Shown one piece after another: positions 17,958-28,923 of a stretch of DNA of 64,000 nt (position 1 is the first letter of the stretch; each line of letters opens with the position of its first letter). Source of the stretch: CAWHQZ01 sp963831645 (GTDB lineage: Bacteria > Pseudomonadota > Alphaproteobacteria > Rhizobiales > Aestuariivirgaceae); NCBI GenBank assembly GCA_963831645.1, contig CAWHQZ010000028.1, positions 627,035 through 691,034 of the forward strand. The letters are read 5' to 3'. The notes beneath the pieces are model-generated. The model was not told where the DNA came from and did not search any database. It was given only the letters and a program-made list of their open reading frames with translations. The position numbers and the translations under genes are program-made.

Positions 17958-19404
17958 TCAAGTCAAATGGCGACCGGCTTGCTTCAGTCGCCCGTAGCTG
18001 TCTTCAAGCCGAACAATGTCGTCCTCACCCAAATAGCTGCCTGATTGAACCTCGATGAGCTGAAGCGGTTCGCTGCCCGGATTCTCCAGCCGGTGGACCG
18101 CGCCTTTCGGAATATAAGTGCTCTCGTTCTCATTCAGGTCAAATTGCCTTTCTGCGCACGTGACACGTGCCGTGCCGTGGACGACGACCCAGTGTTCGGC
18201 TCGGTGATGATGATACTGTAAGGACAATTTTGCCCCTGGCTTCACGATAAGTCGTTTGACCTGATAGTTATTGCCTTGGCCGATCGCTTCATAGCTTCCC
18301 CACGGTCGTGCGACGCGCCGGTGGCTGGCAACCTCTGGTAGGTCGGCCGCCGCCAGCTCGTTCACCACGCCCTTGAGGTCATCGAGCGTCGAGCGGTCTG
18401 CGACCAAGAGCGCATCCGCAGTATCGACAATGATGAGATTGCGTAGCCCCAATCCGACGGTCAATCGCTCGGGACTATGGACAAACACGTCTTCGCAGGA
18501 TCTCATTTCTGCTTGCCCTACGCTCCGGTTCCGCCTGGCATCCTCCGGTAGTACTTTGGCGAGCTCTGCCCAGCTCCCCACATCGCTCCACTCGGCAGTC
18601 AAGATCGACAACGGCTACCCGGTCGTCCTTCTCGAGGACCGCGTGATCAAAGGAAACCGGCTCACAGGCGAGAAAAGCTTCAGGCTGCAGGCAGACATGA
18701 CCGTATTCTCCGGTGGCTCCGGATACTGCTCTCCGGCAGGCTGCCAACACTGCCGGGACGTGGCGGGAGAGCGCAGCAATGATCACGTCGACCCGCCCTA
18801 TCACCACTCCCGAATTCCACCGGTAGCCGTCACGAACATATTCGTGCGCCGTTCGTTCGTCGGGTTTTTCAACGAAACGGTCGACCTTCCGTGCCGGGCG
18901 CGTATCAATCGGCTGACCGGGTCGAATGTAGCCGAACGACGTGGCCGCGTGAGACGGCATGACCCCGAGGATCGTGATCCAGCCGGCGGCGGCAACGTGA
19001 ACGGCTTCCGTGAGTGTCGCGTGAAATGCTTCCGCTGACGCGATTTCATGGTCCGCGGGCAAACACACAATAGTTGCATCGGGTTCCGCTTCCGCCAGAT
19101 ACAGGGCTGCACAGGCGATGGCTGGGGCAGTATTCCGGGGTCCGGGTTCCAGAATCAGTATGTTTCGCTTGGCGGCGTTTTGCGTCACTTCTTCGATGAG
19201 AAACCGGTAGTCGTGGTGGCTGACACACACCGTCCCATCCGCCAGCGAATAGTTCGCAGCACGATCGAAGGTGCGCTCAAACAGCGACTTGCCGTCTCTT
19301 ACGACAGCGAACTGCTTCGGGAAGTCTCGCCGGCTGAGCGGCCACAGCCGTGTGCCCGATCCCCCGCAAAGTATGACCGGATGCACTCTGAGCGCGGTCT
19401 TCAT
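17958..19404 (-). CDS. manC: Mannose-1-P guanylyltransferase / mannose-6-P isomerase (frameshifted near 18606)
   Basis: About 481 aa after one extra base near 18606 is removed. The N-terminal nucleotidyltransferase has VILCGGSGTRLWPLSR, the lysine-bearing FVEKPDERTAHEYV, ADHEI, GYRWNSGV and EWSDVGSW. The C-terminal cupin-type isomerase domain carries RPWGSYEAIGQGNNYQVKR, LSLQYHHHRAEHWVVV and IPKGAVHRLENPG. Together the enzyme makes GDP-mannose from fructose-6-P with phosphomannomutase. The ATG at 19404 was chosen over a TTG six bases earlier. It heads the minus-strand exopolysaccharide operon. Confidence 0.91.
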
Positions 19405-19682
19405 GCTCAAGCCCAGAAGGTTGTACTCCGCTCTTGGAGGATTTGCCTAACCTCGCACGACCCTCACGAGAATCCAAGTCGGACTTGACCGCAAATTCTT
19501 GCGCATTCTCCCGATCCAATTGTTGTTTTTGGCGCCGAGACGACCTACTGGACGTGGTCATCGTGATGAGTTGCGCCTGAGGGCTTGGGCCTTCCGGCAT
19601 TTTCTTCCCGGCGCACCATTTCGACCGCTGCATCCCGCCGCCTAGGACTGGACCGGCTGCAGCCACCCGGAGACAGACTGAC

Positions 19683-20018
19683 ATGAAGAAGCCCTTTGGG
19701 GCCGCGGGAGCGGCTTTTTCTGTTGTGCTGGGTGCAGCGTTGTTATGCCCCGTCGAGCCGGCCACACCCGCCGCAAGGCCGGCTCTGCCGCAAACGTGCG
19801 GCGAGCATGAGCAGATCGCTCGCCTGCTCTCCGGCAGCTACGGCGAATACCTGGTGGCGAGCGGGCGATTGCTGGCGGGCGTTGTCGAGCTGTGGGTCAG
19901 CGACGCGCAGACATGGACGCTGCTTCGCATTCTACCGGGCGGTATTGCCTGCCTCGTCATGGCCGGTCGCGATATCCGCTTCAGCAGGCCTCGTACAGGA
20001 AAGGAGCGTGAGGCATGA
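19683..20018 (+). CDS. Small exported protein of a phage lysis cassette
   Basis: A 111-aa protein with a signal peptide (FGAAGAAFSVVLGAALLC) and a folded part with C-x2-H near residue 40, a LLSGSYGEYLVASGRLLAG segment and a WTLLRILPGGIACLVMAG strand pair. Similar small exported proteins occur in alphaproteobacterial phages and genomes; no function is known. The stop overlaps the next start as ATGA, which ties it to the lysin remnant. Confidence 0.6.
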   Translation: MKKPFGAAGAAFSVVLGAALLCPVEPATPAARPALPQTCGEHEQIARLLSGSYGEYLVASGRLLAGVVELWVSDAQTWTLLRILPGGIACLVMAGRDIRFSRPRTGKEREA

Positions 20019-20184
20019 AAACGAATCAAGACACCGCAATGGACTACGTGTTCGAGGCCGAAGGCGGTTATGCCGAGCGCGACAGCGAACCCGGCGGCGC
20101 GGGGTGAATATGGGAATTTCGTTCCGCGCTTTCGAGGACTGCTGGGACGATATGGGCGGGGATAAAAACGTCTCACTCGCCTGA
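20015..20184 (+). pseudogene. Phage endolysin remnant (GH108-like), frameshifted
   Basis: The ATG at 20015 has AAGGAG upstream and overlaps the previous stop. The first frame gives DYVFEAEGGYAERDSEPGG, the start of a glycoside hydrolase 108 / N-acetylmuramidase domain (the Glu of EGGY is the usual catalytic acid). It ends at a TGA at 20105. A shifted frame continues NMGISFRAFEDCWDDMGG to a stop at 20182. The full domain needs about 150 residues; here about 55 remain, so peptidoglycan cleavage is unlikely. Confidence 0.55.
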
Positions 20185-20246
20185 TTTCGCATCTGACGCG
20201 GCCCGAGCGTAATCGCGACACAACCCGTAAAAGATGGAGAGTGACA

Positions 20247-20420
20247 ATGTTGCAAGGTTACAAGACGTATGTCGTGGCGCTGATGGTATTGGCGATCGCC
20301 CTCATCGAAGGGGTTGCGGGAATCGACATCCCCGGTGCCGAGGTTAAAGGCGACTGGTTCACTTATATCCTGGCTGCACTCGGCCTGGGCGCCCTGCGTT
20401 CCGCAGTGCCCGCGAGATGA
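20247..20420 (+). CDS. Small holin-like membrane protein
   Basis: A 57-aa protein: MLQGYKTYVVALMVLAIALI forms one membrane helix, then EGVAGIDIPGAEV, and a second hydrophobic stretch YILAALGLGALRSAV. Short proteins of this pattern (GYKTY start, GIDIPG, a C-terminal LRxA-type end) are found next to endolysins in proteobacterial phages and are taken to be holins or holin-like. It has GGAG upstream. Confidence 0.62.
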   Translation: MLQGYKTYVVALMVLAIALIEGVAGIDIPGAEVKGDWFTYILAALGLGALRSAVPAR

Positions 20421-20488
20421 CTCTCCACTGAATGCTTGCAGAGGAGTGGAGAGCCTCGCACGGGGCCTCCTTGCCAAGGAGAGGCGGA

Positions 20489-20731
20489 ATGGATCGATCA
20501 AAGGATACGGCAGTGCGATTTGACGTTACCAGCGTTGCTCGCTCCCACGCGCCCTCTGCGCTGGCGGAACTTGCGCGCCTTTGTTTACAGGCTAAGTCGG
20601 AAACGGCGCGCATCGCTGCGATCAAGGAAGTTCTGGCGCTCGCGTGCGGTAAAGGCAAAGAGGCGGCGGACGAAGTAGAGCCGCTGGTGGTGCGCTTTAC
20701 CGATGACTGGGCTAGACCTCCCACTGCCTAA
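20489..20731 (+). CDS. Small protein upstream of terminase (possible small-subunit)
   Basis: An 80-aa, mostly helical protein (ALAELARLCLQAKSETARIA, AAIKEVLALACGKGKEA), starting at 20489 with AAGGAG upstream and overlapping the start of the large terminase gene by 29 bp. Position and helical content fit a DNA-recognition partner of the terminase, but no definite small-subunit signature is visible. Confidence 0.6.
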   Translation: MDRSKDTAVRFDVTSVARSHAPSALAELARLCLQAKSETARIAAIKEVLALACGKGKEAADEVEPLVVRFTDDWARPPTA

Positions 20732-22078
20732 CAACTGGCGAGGGCGGCTGTACCAAATTCCGCTCTGGCGATTTCTGCGTACGGGCGGCAAGCGCGCAAT
20801 TGCCGTTTGGCACCGCCGCGCCGGCAAGGACGAGGTAGCACTGCACTGGGCAGCAATGGCGTCGAATTCAGAAGCGTGCCAACTATTGGCACATGCTGCC
20901 GGAGTATGCCCAAGCGCGAAAAGCGATCTGGAACGCAGTTAATCCCCATTCGGGCAAACGCCGGATCGACGAGGCGTTTCCTGCGAGGATGCGTGTTTCA
21001 ACGAACGAGCAGGAGATGTTGATCAGGCTGCAAGGCGGTTCTACGTGGCAGGTCGTAGGCTCAGACAGCTACAACAGCTTGATCGGCACGGCGCCTTACG
21101 GTGTCGTCATGTCGGAGTGGGCAACAGCCGACCCCGCAGCTTGGGCGTACCTGGCTCCGATACTTGCCGAAAACGATGGCTGGGCGCTGTTCATCACTAC
21201 GCCGCGTGGACGCAACCATGCTCTTAAAATGTACGAAATGGCGAAAGGCGAACCGGGCTGGTTTGCTCGAGATCTCGACTTATCGCGATACTGGCGTGCT
21301 CACCGATTTGGAGGTCGAGGTGCAGCGACGTGAATATCGTTCTCTTTTCGGTGAAGGCTTTGGCGATGCCCTGATCGAGCAGGAATACCTCTGCTCGTTC
21401 GATTCAGCCATGCTCGGTGCTTACTGGGCTCGTGAGCTGGCTCAACTCGAGCGGTCGGGCAGAGTGCGCGAACTGGCAGCCGATGCAAATTTGCCGGTCC
21501 ATACGGCTTGGGATCTGGGCATCGGTGATTCGACTGCAATCTTTTGGTGGCAGGCTGTCGGTGCCGAAATCCATGTCCTCGATCATCACGAAACCCATGG
21601 GGAGGGCCTCGAGCATTACGCTAATCTGGTTCTTGCAAAGCCATGGCGACGCGGCAGCGACTATGTTCCCCAGGACGCGAGGGCGAGAGAACTCGGTACC
21701 GGGCGAACACGTATCGAGACGATGTTGGCGCTGGGTCTGAGGCCGCGGCTCGTTCCCGACCACAAGCTCATGGACGGCATCAACGCGGCGCGACTTACCA
21801 TCTCTAGGTGTTTCTTCGATACCTTCAGGTGCAAGACGGCGCTCGACCTTCTTCGACAGTATCGCGCTGAGTACGACGAGAAGGCGCGAGTGTTCAAAGA
21901 TAACCCCAAGCACGACTTTACGAGCCACACCGCCGACGCCTTCCGCTACCTTGCCATGGCATGGAGGGAGATGGCCGCCGTGCCGCAGTCAAAGCCCGAG
22001 GGCCGCACCATCCACGAGATGACACTGAACGAACTTTTCGATGCCGAGCGCAAAGTCAGACACTCCATACGCATCTGA
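20703..22078 (+). CDS. terL: Phage terminase large subunit (two frameshifts)
   Basis: About 457 aa after extra bases near 20870-20890 and 21270 are removed. The ATPase part has the Walker A motif in VWHRRAGKDEVALHW, NYWHMLPEYAQARKAIWNAV, GSDSYNSLIG, VVMSEWA and FITTPRGRNHA. The nuclease part has AWDLGIGDSTAIFWWQ (first catalytic Asp), YVPQDARARELGTG and TSHTADAFRYLAMAW (last acidic residue). It packages phage DNA into the head through the portal. The gene starts inside the preceding small gene and ends 38 bp inside the portal gene, as usual in compact phage operons. Confidence 0.9.
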
Positions 22079-24120
22079 GCCAGACGATAAAACGCCCGGC
22101 CAGAGAGCTTGCGCGAAATGGCTTAGGGAGATCGCGCGCGCGGAAAAACACCGCGAGGAGTGGTTGCGACGCTCTGAAAAGCTGCTCAAGCTCTACCGCA
22201 GGCAGCGCGGCCAGTCCGACACGGTGCGCCGGTTTGCGATGCTGTGGGCCAACACCGAAGTCCTCAAACCCTCGATCTATGCGAGGCCGCCGGTGCCACA
22301 GGTGTCGCGCCGCTTCAAGGATCGTGACCCGGCCGGCCGGCTCGCCGCGGAAATCCTTGAGCGCAACGCGGCCTATGAGCTGGAACGCATGAACATCGAC
22401 GTGGTTCTACGCAATTGCCGCGACGACCTGTTGCTCCCGGGCCGCGGCACCGCGTGGGTGAGGTATGAAGCTGAAACCGATGCGACCGGCGTCGCAGCCG
22501 AGCGCGTTCAGGTCGACTACGTGCACTGGAAGTGTTTTCTGCATTCGCCCGCACGCACGTGGGACGAGGTGACGTGGGTCGCCAGAGAGGGCTACTTCTC
22601 CAGTGACGAGCTTGATGCGCGCTTCAATATCAAGGCGCGCCGGCTCTTGGTTTCGCTCGACCACAGCGAGATGAAATCCGACGGCAGCAACGAGACCGAT
22701 CTCCAAAAGGGCATCGAGGCAAAAGCCACGGTCTACGAGAATCTGGTGCAAGAAGCCCCGGCGGGTCTTCTTCATCGCCAAGGGCTGCGACGAACCGCTC
22801 GAGGAATCCGAACCGTTTCTTGACCTAACCGAGTTTTGGCCCTGCCCCAAGCCGCTGTTCTCGAACCTGACCACCGGCACGCTCATCCCGGTGCCGGACT
22901 ATGCCTACTACATGGACCAAGCGGAGGAGATCGACGATCTTACAGCCAGGATCGGCAAGCTCACCGATTGCCTGAAGCTCGTTGGCTTCTATGCGGCAGG
23001 CGACAGGAACGCCGCGGCGATCGAAAAGGCGCTGGAGCCCGGCGTCGAGAACAGGGTGATCCCGGTTGATAGCTGGGCAGTGTTCTCGGAGAAGGGGGCG
23101 GGCGGCGGACTCGCCTGGCTGCCGGTGAAGGACGTCGCCGTGGTGCTCAAGGAGTGCGTGACGCTCAGAAACCAATTGATTGCGGATGTTTATCAAATCA
23201 CCGGCCTGTCGGACATCCAGCGCGGAGCCACCGACCCGAACGAAACGGCGGCTGCGCAAGAGCTGAAGTCCCAGTTCGGCAGTCTGCGCATCCGCGAACG
23301 TCAGAAGGAGATGGCCCGCTTCGCCCGCGACATCGTGCGCATGGCCTGCGAGATCATGGCCGAGCGCTTTGAGCCCATCCGTCTCGTCGAAACCGCCAAC
23401 CTTATGCCCGAGGCGCCCGAGAAAATAGCCGAGACGATTGCCGCGGTGGAACTGTTGCGGAATCAGCGCCTCAGGTCGTTCCGCATCGACATCGAGACTG
23501 ATTCCACGATCGAACCCGACGAGAATGCCGAGAAACAGAGGCGAACCGAGTTCGTCACTGCGGTCGGAACGCTCTTCCAGCAGGCCGTACCGGTAGTGCA
23601 GCAGGTGCCGGAGATGGCCCCGCTCATCGGCGAAATGCTGATCTTCACGGTGCGGGGGTTTAGGGCCGGGCGGATGCTGGAAGACCAGATCGAGCGCACC
23701 ATGCAGGCCGTCCAGCAACGCGTCGCACAAGCGGTGGCGAATCCGGGGAGCGACCCGGAGGCGGCCAAGGTCGAGACTGAAAAAGCCAAGCTTGCCATGG
23801 AACAGGAGCGCCATGGCGTTGAGATTGGGGCAAGGCAGGCCGAGATCGCCCACGCCCAGGCAATGGCGGGTTTCGATGAAGGCATGAAGCAGCGCGAAAT
23901 AAGCAAACTCGAGGCTGAGCAGGAGATGAAGGCCGAGGAAATCGCATTGATCGTCAACCCGCTGATCGAGTCCATGAAGCAGTTGGGCGAGATGGTGGCG
24001 CAAGCCCAGCAAGCGCAACTGCAGGTCAGCGAGCAGCTCATCGCTGCAATCACGGCCCCGCGCTCCGTGACTACGCCCGAAGGCAGAACGTATACATCGG
24101 AAGTGGGGCGGCTGAACTAA
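22041..24120 (+). CDS. Phage portal (head-tail connector) protein (frameshifted near 22755)
   Basis: About 692 aa after one extra base is removed. The first frame covers WLREIARAEKHREEWLRRS, NTEVLKPSIYARPPVPQVSRR and VHWKCFLHSPARTW. The second continues VFFIAKGCDEPLEESEPF, YYMDQAEEIDDLTARIGKL, YQITGLSDIQRGATDPNETA and a long Gln/Glu-rich helical tail. The arrangement matches portal proteins of short-tailed alphaproteobacterial phages. Twelve copies form the ring through which DNA passes. It follows terL directly. Confidence 0.88.
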
Positions 24121-25134
24121 TGACCATTTCTCTCAAGCACGCCTTCACCAGCGCGGTCGCAGACGGCGGCGATGCAAATCTGGTGCAGCCGTCCAACTGG
24201 AACGCCGAGCATACTCTAACCCTCGCGGCAGATCGGGTGCTTGGGCGGTTGAGCTCGCCTGGAGCAGCAGAGGAGCTGACGGGCGTGCAAATCCTTACTC
24301 TTGCCGGAGGCGCCGCTTCATCGCACACCCATGTTGAGGGGGATATCACTCTTGGCAATACACAGAGAATCGTAGGGCGTAATTCAGGCGGTGGTGGCGC
24401 GGCGGAGGAAGTTACCGCCACACAAGCTCTTGATTGGATCGGCTCGACGCAAGGCGAGCTTCTGTACCGTAGCGGTTCCGCGTGGTCGGCGCTGGCTGTG
24501 GGCACCAGCGGACAGTCGCTGCGAACGGCCGGTGCAAGCGCAAATCCGGCATGGGCGGACATCTACGGAATGCCCCAAGCCCCTTATTGGGGCGATCGGA
24601 CCAGTTTCTGGGTCCTCCATATGTGTCGCAGGGTACGTCGCAGGCGCTGACCGCGAGCGTCCTCTACATGATGCCGATCGTCGTGCCTGAGCGCCGAACG
24701 TTCACGACGATCAAATTCTATATCAACACGCTGCAGGGCACGTCCGGCGTTCGTGTTGGATTGTGGAGCGCGGTTCAGGCGACACGCCAGCCGAATGCAT
24801 TGCTGCAAGAGGCGACTGGCTCGCCGGTAGACACATCGACCGGCACGGGATCGACCGGCGGAAAGACGGTGACGATCAGCCAGGCGCTGGACCCCGGCCT
24901 GTATTTCATCGGCCTGCTGACGGACGGAACGCCCACCGTAAACGGTTTGGTCCACGTCTGCTGCTGCCTTCGGTTTTCTCGGCCTCGATGGAAGCGGTGG
25001 TGCAACTTCGGCACGTCGATCAGAGGCTCCAGCGAACGAGCGTCACTTATCAGGCGCTCTCCAACTATGCCGATGAAAGCGCACAAACCTATGCCGCTAC
25101 CGGTGGCAACTTTCCACTGATGGGGATGCGCTGA
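24120..25134 (+). CDS. Phage structural protein with fibre-like N-terminus (two frameshifts)
   Basis: About 338 aa after frame changes near 24600 and 24970. The N-terminal part, FTSAVADGGDANLVQPSNWN followed by LGRLSSPGAAEELT and HVEGDITLGNTQRIVGRNSG, is the repetitive beta pattern seen in tail-fibre and head-decoration proteins. The C-terminal part (YMMPIVVPERRTFTTIKFYI, GLYFIGLLTDG, NYADESAQTYAATGG) looks like a beta-sandwich. It starts on the last base of the portal stop codon. It is probably a virion surface component, but its place in the particle is unknown. Confidence 0.6.
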
Positions 25135-25177
25135 TGCCGCAGTTCCGTGCGTTAGTGAAGTCGCTGCTGTAGAAAGC

Positions 25178-25647
25178 ATGGCTGCCGCCTTTCAGGTCAG
25201 CGCATTCCAAAACAATGCGTTCCAGATCGACGCTGGCTTGTCGAGACAAGTGTTTCCAGAGGTGGTTTCGATCTTCGTGAGATCGACAAGTACAAGCGCA
25301 TCGACCGGGCGCGCTCCCAAGCCCGCGAGGCGGCCCGCAAGGCGGCCCGGGAGCTGCGTCAGACACTGGAACACGCCTTTGACGACAACACTGCGACTGC
25401 CGAAGTAACGGTGGCGATCGAGCCGGAAATCCGGCGCAGCATCGCGGCTGCCCAGGCCGAGTTGGCCAACGTACTTCAACTCGAGCCACTCGGCTCGGAT
25501 ATCGGAAAACTTCGGTACGGACTGATGCAGCTTATCGCGGCGGAATACTTCAGCCGGTCAAGTATCACGCAAGCCGCAAAACAGGCGGAATTGATCCATG
25601 CCGCGCTTCTCGATGAAGAAGCAGCGATCGTGACCCTGTTGATCTGA
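25178..25647 (+). CDS. Phage structural protein with AFQ repeats (frameshifted near 25262)
   Basis: About 156 aa across one frame change. The N-terminus has the AFQVSAFQNNAFQIDAG repeats typical of small phage head or tail proteins. The second frame gives a charged helix (DKYKRIDRARSQAREAARKA) and a helical C-terminus (EIRRSIAAAQAELANVLQLE, LMQLIAAEYFSRSSITQAAK). The split position is clear because FDLREIDKYKRID reads without a break in the second frame. Function within the virion is unknown. Confidence 0.55.
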
Positions 25648-25660
25648 GGAGAAGACCAGA

Positions 25661-25978
25661 GTGTCGAGACTAGCCACCTATGAATATGGCAGCAGCTACG
25701 AGACCGTTGCCGCGTCGCAGACGGCGCAAATATTGGGCGGGACGGGTGCCAAGGGCGACTATCTGGCGCGCATCATCTGCGTCGTCGCGACCGCCGCGAC
25801 GGCTGCCACGTCGATCAAGGACGGCTCGGACTTTGCGATCAGCATCCTGCCGAACTCGCCGGGCAGCGGCGTTGGGACCTACGTCATCGAAGTGGGCCTG
25901 TTCAGCAAGACCGGTGCTTGGCAGATCACGACGGGCGCAGGCGTCTCAGTCATCGCTTGTGGGACGTTCTCGGCATGA
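25661..25978 (+). CDS. Phage structural protein, small beta-rich
   Basis: A 105-aa protein, rich in Ala, Thr and Gly (ATYEYGSSYETVAASQTAQI, GVGTYVIEVGLFSKTGAWQI). It starts with GTG after GAGGAG. No cysteines or catalytic motifs are seen. The pattern fits a small capsid decoration or structural protein. The stop overlaps the next start as ATGA. Confidence 0.6.
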   Translation: MSRLATYEYGSSYETVAASQTAQILGGTGAKGDYLARIICVVATAATAATSIKDGSDFAISILPNSPGSGVGTYVIEVGLFSKTGAWQITTGAGVSVIACGTFSA

Positions 25979-26301
25979 CGAAGGAGACGGAATGGTGCGA
26001 CCCGGAGACGGGCGAGGTGCACGTATTCGAGACTACGGACGATTGCATCGCGTTCTTCCGCAAGCGCGCCGCTGGCTATGAGACACGACGAGCGCCAGCA
26101 ATCCGACCCGACACGATTGAGATGTGGTCGCCTGTGACGGGCAAGGTCGTCACATCGAAGTCCCGCCACTACAAGGAAGTCCGCCGGGCCGGCTGCGAGA
26201 TCAACCCGGAAGCGGGCATCCGTGAAACCAACCGCCCTGAGTTCAAATCCCCCGGCCTCGCCGACGACATCAGGCGGGCCATTCAACTAACCCAGAGGTA
26301 A
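25975..26301 (+). CDS. Hypothetical phage protein
   Basis: A 108-aa charged protein with three beta-hairpin-like blocks: ETEWCDPETGEVHVFETTDD, RPDTIEMWSPVTGKVVTSKS and a helical tail. The middle block carries a repeated pattern (W, then P-ETG/VTGxV), suggesting two copies of a small beta unit. It is coupled by ATGA to the previous gene and precedes the scaffold-like gene by three bases. I do not recognise a family. Confidence 0.6.
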   Translation: MTKETEWCDPETGEVHVFETTDDCIAFFRKRAAGYETRRAPAIRPDTIEMWSPVTGKVVTSKSRHYKEVRRAGCEINPEAGIRETNRPEFKSPGLADDIRRAIQLTQR

Positions 26302-26304
26302 TCC

Positions 26305-27364
26305 ATGACCGATCAAGTTTTGAACGGCGCTGCCGCGCCGGCGGAAGACCTGCGCTCTACCATCGAAGCTGCATTTGCGGACGACGCGACGGCTGAGTTA
26401 CCGACCACGCCAGCCGAACAAGCCGCGACCGCAGTAGAGCACCCCGAGTCAACAGAACGCGCCCGCGATGAATCAGGACGGTTCATCAAAGGTGGTGAGC
26501 CTGTGGCAGACAAACCCAATAGCGAAAAACCGGTGGCTCCCCCTCCAGCCGCGGTGGTTGGCCAGCCGGTAGCGGCAGCGCCTCTGGCTTCCGGGCCGCC
26601 GCCGCGGCTGGTCCGTAGCCGGCAAGGCCGCCTTCGATGCCCTTCCGGATGCTGTTAAGGCAGACATTGCCAAGCGCGAGGAAGAAATCTCCAGGGGCTT
26701 CGCCAAGCTCGCCGACTACAAAGGCTTGGATCCGTGGGTGGAGATGGCGCGCAAAAACGGCCGGACCCTACCCGAAGTGGTCGCGGCCTATATCGAAGCC
26801 GAGAATCAGCTTTCGGAAAACTTCGGCGATGGAATCCGTTCGCTGTGCCAGATGTACAACGTCGATCCGGCACAACTCGGTCGGCTTCTCACAGGCGGTA
26901 AGCAACAGGACGATCAAGCGCCGCAAAGCGCGGACGCTTTCGCGCCCGTCCTCAACCGCCTCAATTCGGTGGACCAGCGCCTGCAGAAATGGGAGCGACA
27001 AATGGAGGAGCGTGAAAACGCCGCCGTCCAGTCCGAGCTTCAGCGCTTCGCCGCCGACCCCGCACACAGGTATTTCGAGAATGTTCGGCGGACGATGGGT
27101 CAGATCATCGCTGCCAACCCGGAAGCGTCACTCAACGACGCCTACGACCAGGCCTGCTGGATGAACCCGGAAATCCGTGACCTTCTCATCAGCGAGAAGA
27201 CGAAGGCGGACGCCGAGGAATCCAGGCGCAAGGCGGATCAGGCCCGCCGCGCTTCAGGCAGCCTACCCAACGGTTCGCCGGTGCCGGGAGCAATCTCGGC
27301 CAGCGGACCAGCCCCCACCTTGCGCGCGGAACTCGAACGAGCGTTCGAGGCCGCCCGCATCTAA
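26305..27364 (+). CDS. Scaffold-like phage protein (frameshifted near 26610)
   Basis: About 352 aa after one extra base is removed. The N-terminal 100 residues are disordered, Ala/Pro/Glu-rich (TTPAEQAATAVEHPESTERA). The second frame gives AFDALPDAVKADIAKREEEI, ADYKGLDPWVEMARKNGRTL and a helical, Gln/Glu-rich middle (RLNSVDQRLQKWERQMEERE). Acidic, coiled-coil proteins immediately before the major capsid gene are usually assembly scaffolds. It directly precedes the capsid gene by 15 bp. Confidence 0.75.
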
Positions 27365-27379
27365 CGAAAGGAGTGACCG

Positions 27380-28351
27380 ATGGCTTCCCCCAATCTTTCG
27401 GAAATCATCACCACCACGCTCCGCAACCGCACCGGCAAGCTCGCTGACAACGTCACCGAGAACAACGCCATCCTGTTTCGCTTGAAGCAGAAGGGCAGGA
27501 TCAAGCCGGCGAGCGGCGGGCGGACGATCGTGCAGGAGTTGGAGTACGCCGAAAACGGCACCTTCCTGTGGTACTCGGGCTACGAGACGCTCAACGTGCA
27601 AACGTCGGACGTGTTCACGGCCGCCGAGTTCGACTGGAAGCAGTGCGCGGTTGCGGTGACGATATCGGGCCTGGAGCAGTTGCAGAACGCGGGCGACAAC
27701 CGCGTCATCGACCTGCTCGAAAGCCGTATCGGCAACGCCGAAAAGACGCTGGCCAATAACATCGCAACGGGCATGTATGCCGACGGCACGGGATCGAGCT
27801 CAAAGGAGATCGGCGGGCTTCAGCTGCTGGTCGCCGACAGCCCGTCAACCGGCACCGTGGGCGGCATCAACCGCGCCACGTACACCTTCTGGCGCAACGA
27901 GGCCAAGGACGCGACCACCGACTTCGGCGCGGCCGCCACCTCGGCATTGATGCAAAGCTACATGAACCGGGTCTACCTCGCCATCGCCAGAGGGCGTGAT
28001 CACCCGGACCTCATCGTCGCCGACAACAACTACTACCGCCTCTATCTCGAATCCCTGCAAACCATCCAGCGCGTGACCAACACGGAGCTGGCGTCCGCAG
28101 GCTTCGACAACCTCAAGTACATGGGCGCGGATGTGGTCTACGACGGCGGCATCGGCGGCAACTGCCCCACCAACCACATGTATTTCCTCAACACCGACTA
28201 CATCCATTACCGCCCGCACAGCGAGCGCAACATGGTGCCGATCGGCGGGGAACGCATGAACACCAACCAGGACGCCATCGTGAAGCTGATCGGCTGGGCG
28301 GGGAATATGACCCTGTCCAACGGTTCGCTCCAGGGCGTCTTGAAAGACTGA
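27380..28351 (+). CDS. Phage major capsid protein
   Basis: A 323-aa protein, intact, with AAAGGAG before the ATG. The sequence has the features of an HK97-fold capsid protein: SEIITTTLRNRTGKLADNVT, a GYETLNVQTSDVFTAAEFDW strand, VTISGLEQLQNAGDNRVIDL, then a domain with LIVADNNYYRLYLESLQTIQ and DTDYIHYRPHSERNMV-like C-terminal strands. The position after the scaffold-like gene and before adaptor genes supports this. It forms the icosahedral shell. Confidence 0.86.
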   Translation: MASPNLSEIITTTLRNRTGKLADNVTENNAILFRLKQKGRIKPASGGRTIVQELEYAENGTFLWYSGYETLNVQTSDVFTAAEFDWKQCAVAVTISGLEQLQNAGDNRVIDLLESRIGNAEKTLANNIATGMYADGTGSSSKEIGGLQLLVADSPSTGTVGGINRATYTFWRNEAKDATTDFGAAATSALMQSYMNRVYLAIARGRDHPDLIVADNNYYRLYLESLQTIQRVTNTELASAGFDNLKYMGADVVYDGGIGGNCPTNHMYFLNTDYIHYRPHSERNMVPIGGERMNTNQDAIVKLIGWAGNMTLSNGSLQGVLKD

Positions 28352-28372
28352 TCGCGGAAAGGAGAAACGCAA

Positions 28373-28863
28373 ATGGCTTTTCGCATCACTGACCATCTCA
28401 TTGGTCCGCAGCCCATCGCCAACACGGAAACGACCCAGAATCATCCCCTGGGCACGATCGTGCGCGCGACTGATCCGACCTATGGGGCGGGCGAGTTCAT
28501 CTACCTGAAGGGCGTGGCGTCCACCGCCATCGGCTCGTGGGTGCTGTACAACCCGGACGACTTCTCCACGACGCTGCTCGCTGCCAACGATATCGGGCCG
28601 GTGGCGGTCGCCATGTCAGCGAACGTGGCGAACCAGTACGGCTGGTATCAGATCCAGGGCAAGGCCGTGGGTCTGGTGCTGTCGGGTTCGTGGACAACGC
28701 GAACGTTTACGCCACCGCAACCGTGGGCAGCGTGGATGACGCCGTTGTGGCGGGTGACCGGGTGAAGAACGCCAAGGGCGCTTCGGCAATCGGCACTCCT
28801 TCCGGCTCTTTCGCCGAGATGGAGATAGAGCGCCCGTGGATGGACGACGCACTGGCGGCGTGA
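28373..28863 (+). CDS. Phage capsid-associated protein (frameshifted near 28685)
   Basis: About 163 aa across one frame change. The first frame has HPLGTIVRATDPTYGAGEFI, YLKGVASTAIGSWVLYN and ANQYGWYQIQGKAVGLVLSG. The second continues VDNANVYATATVGSVDDAVV and ends with a proline/tryptophan-containing IERPWMDDALAA. The beta-rich pattern next to the capsid gene is typical of decoration or head-stabilising proteins. Confidence 0.65.
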
Positions 28864-28923
28864 GCCACGAAAACTGGGCGGGGGCTTCAAGGCTCCCGCC
28901 TTTTCCATTCAGCAGGTGACCGA

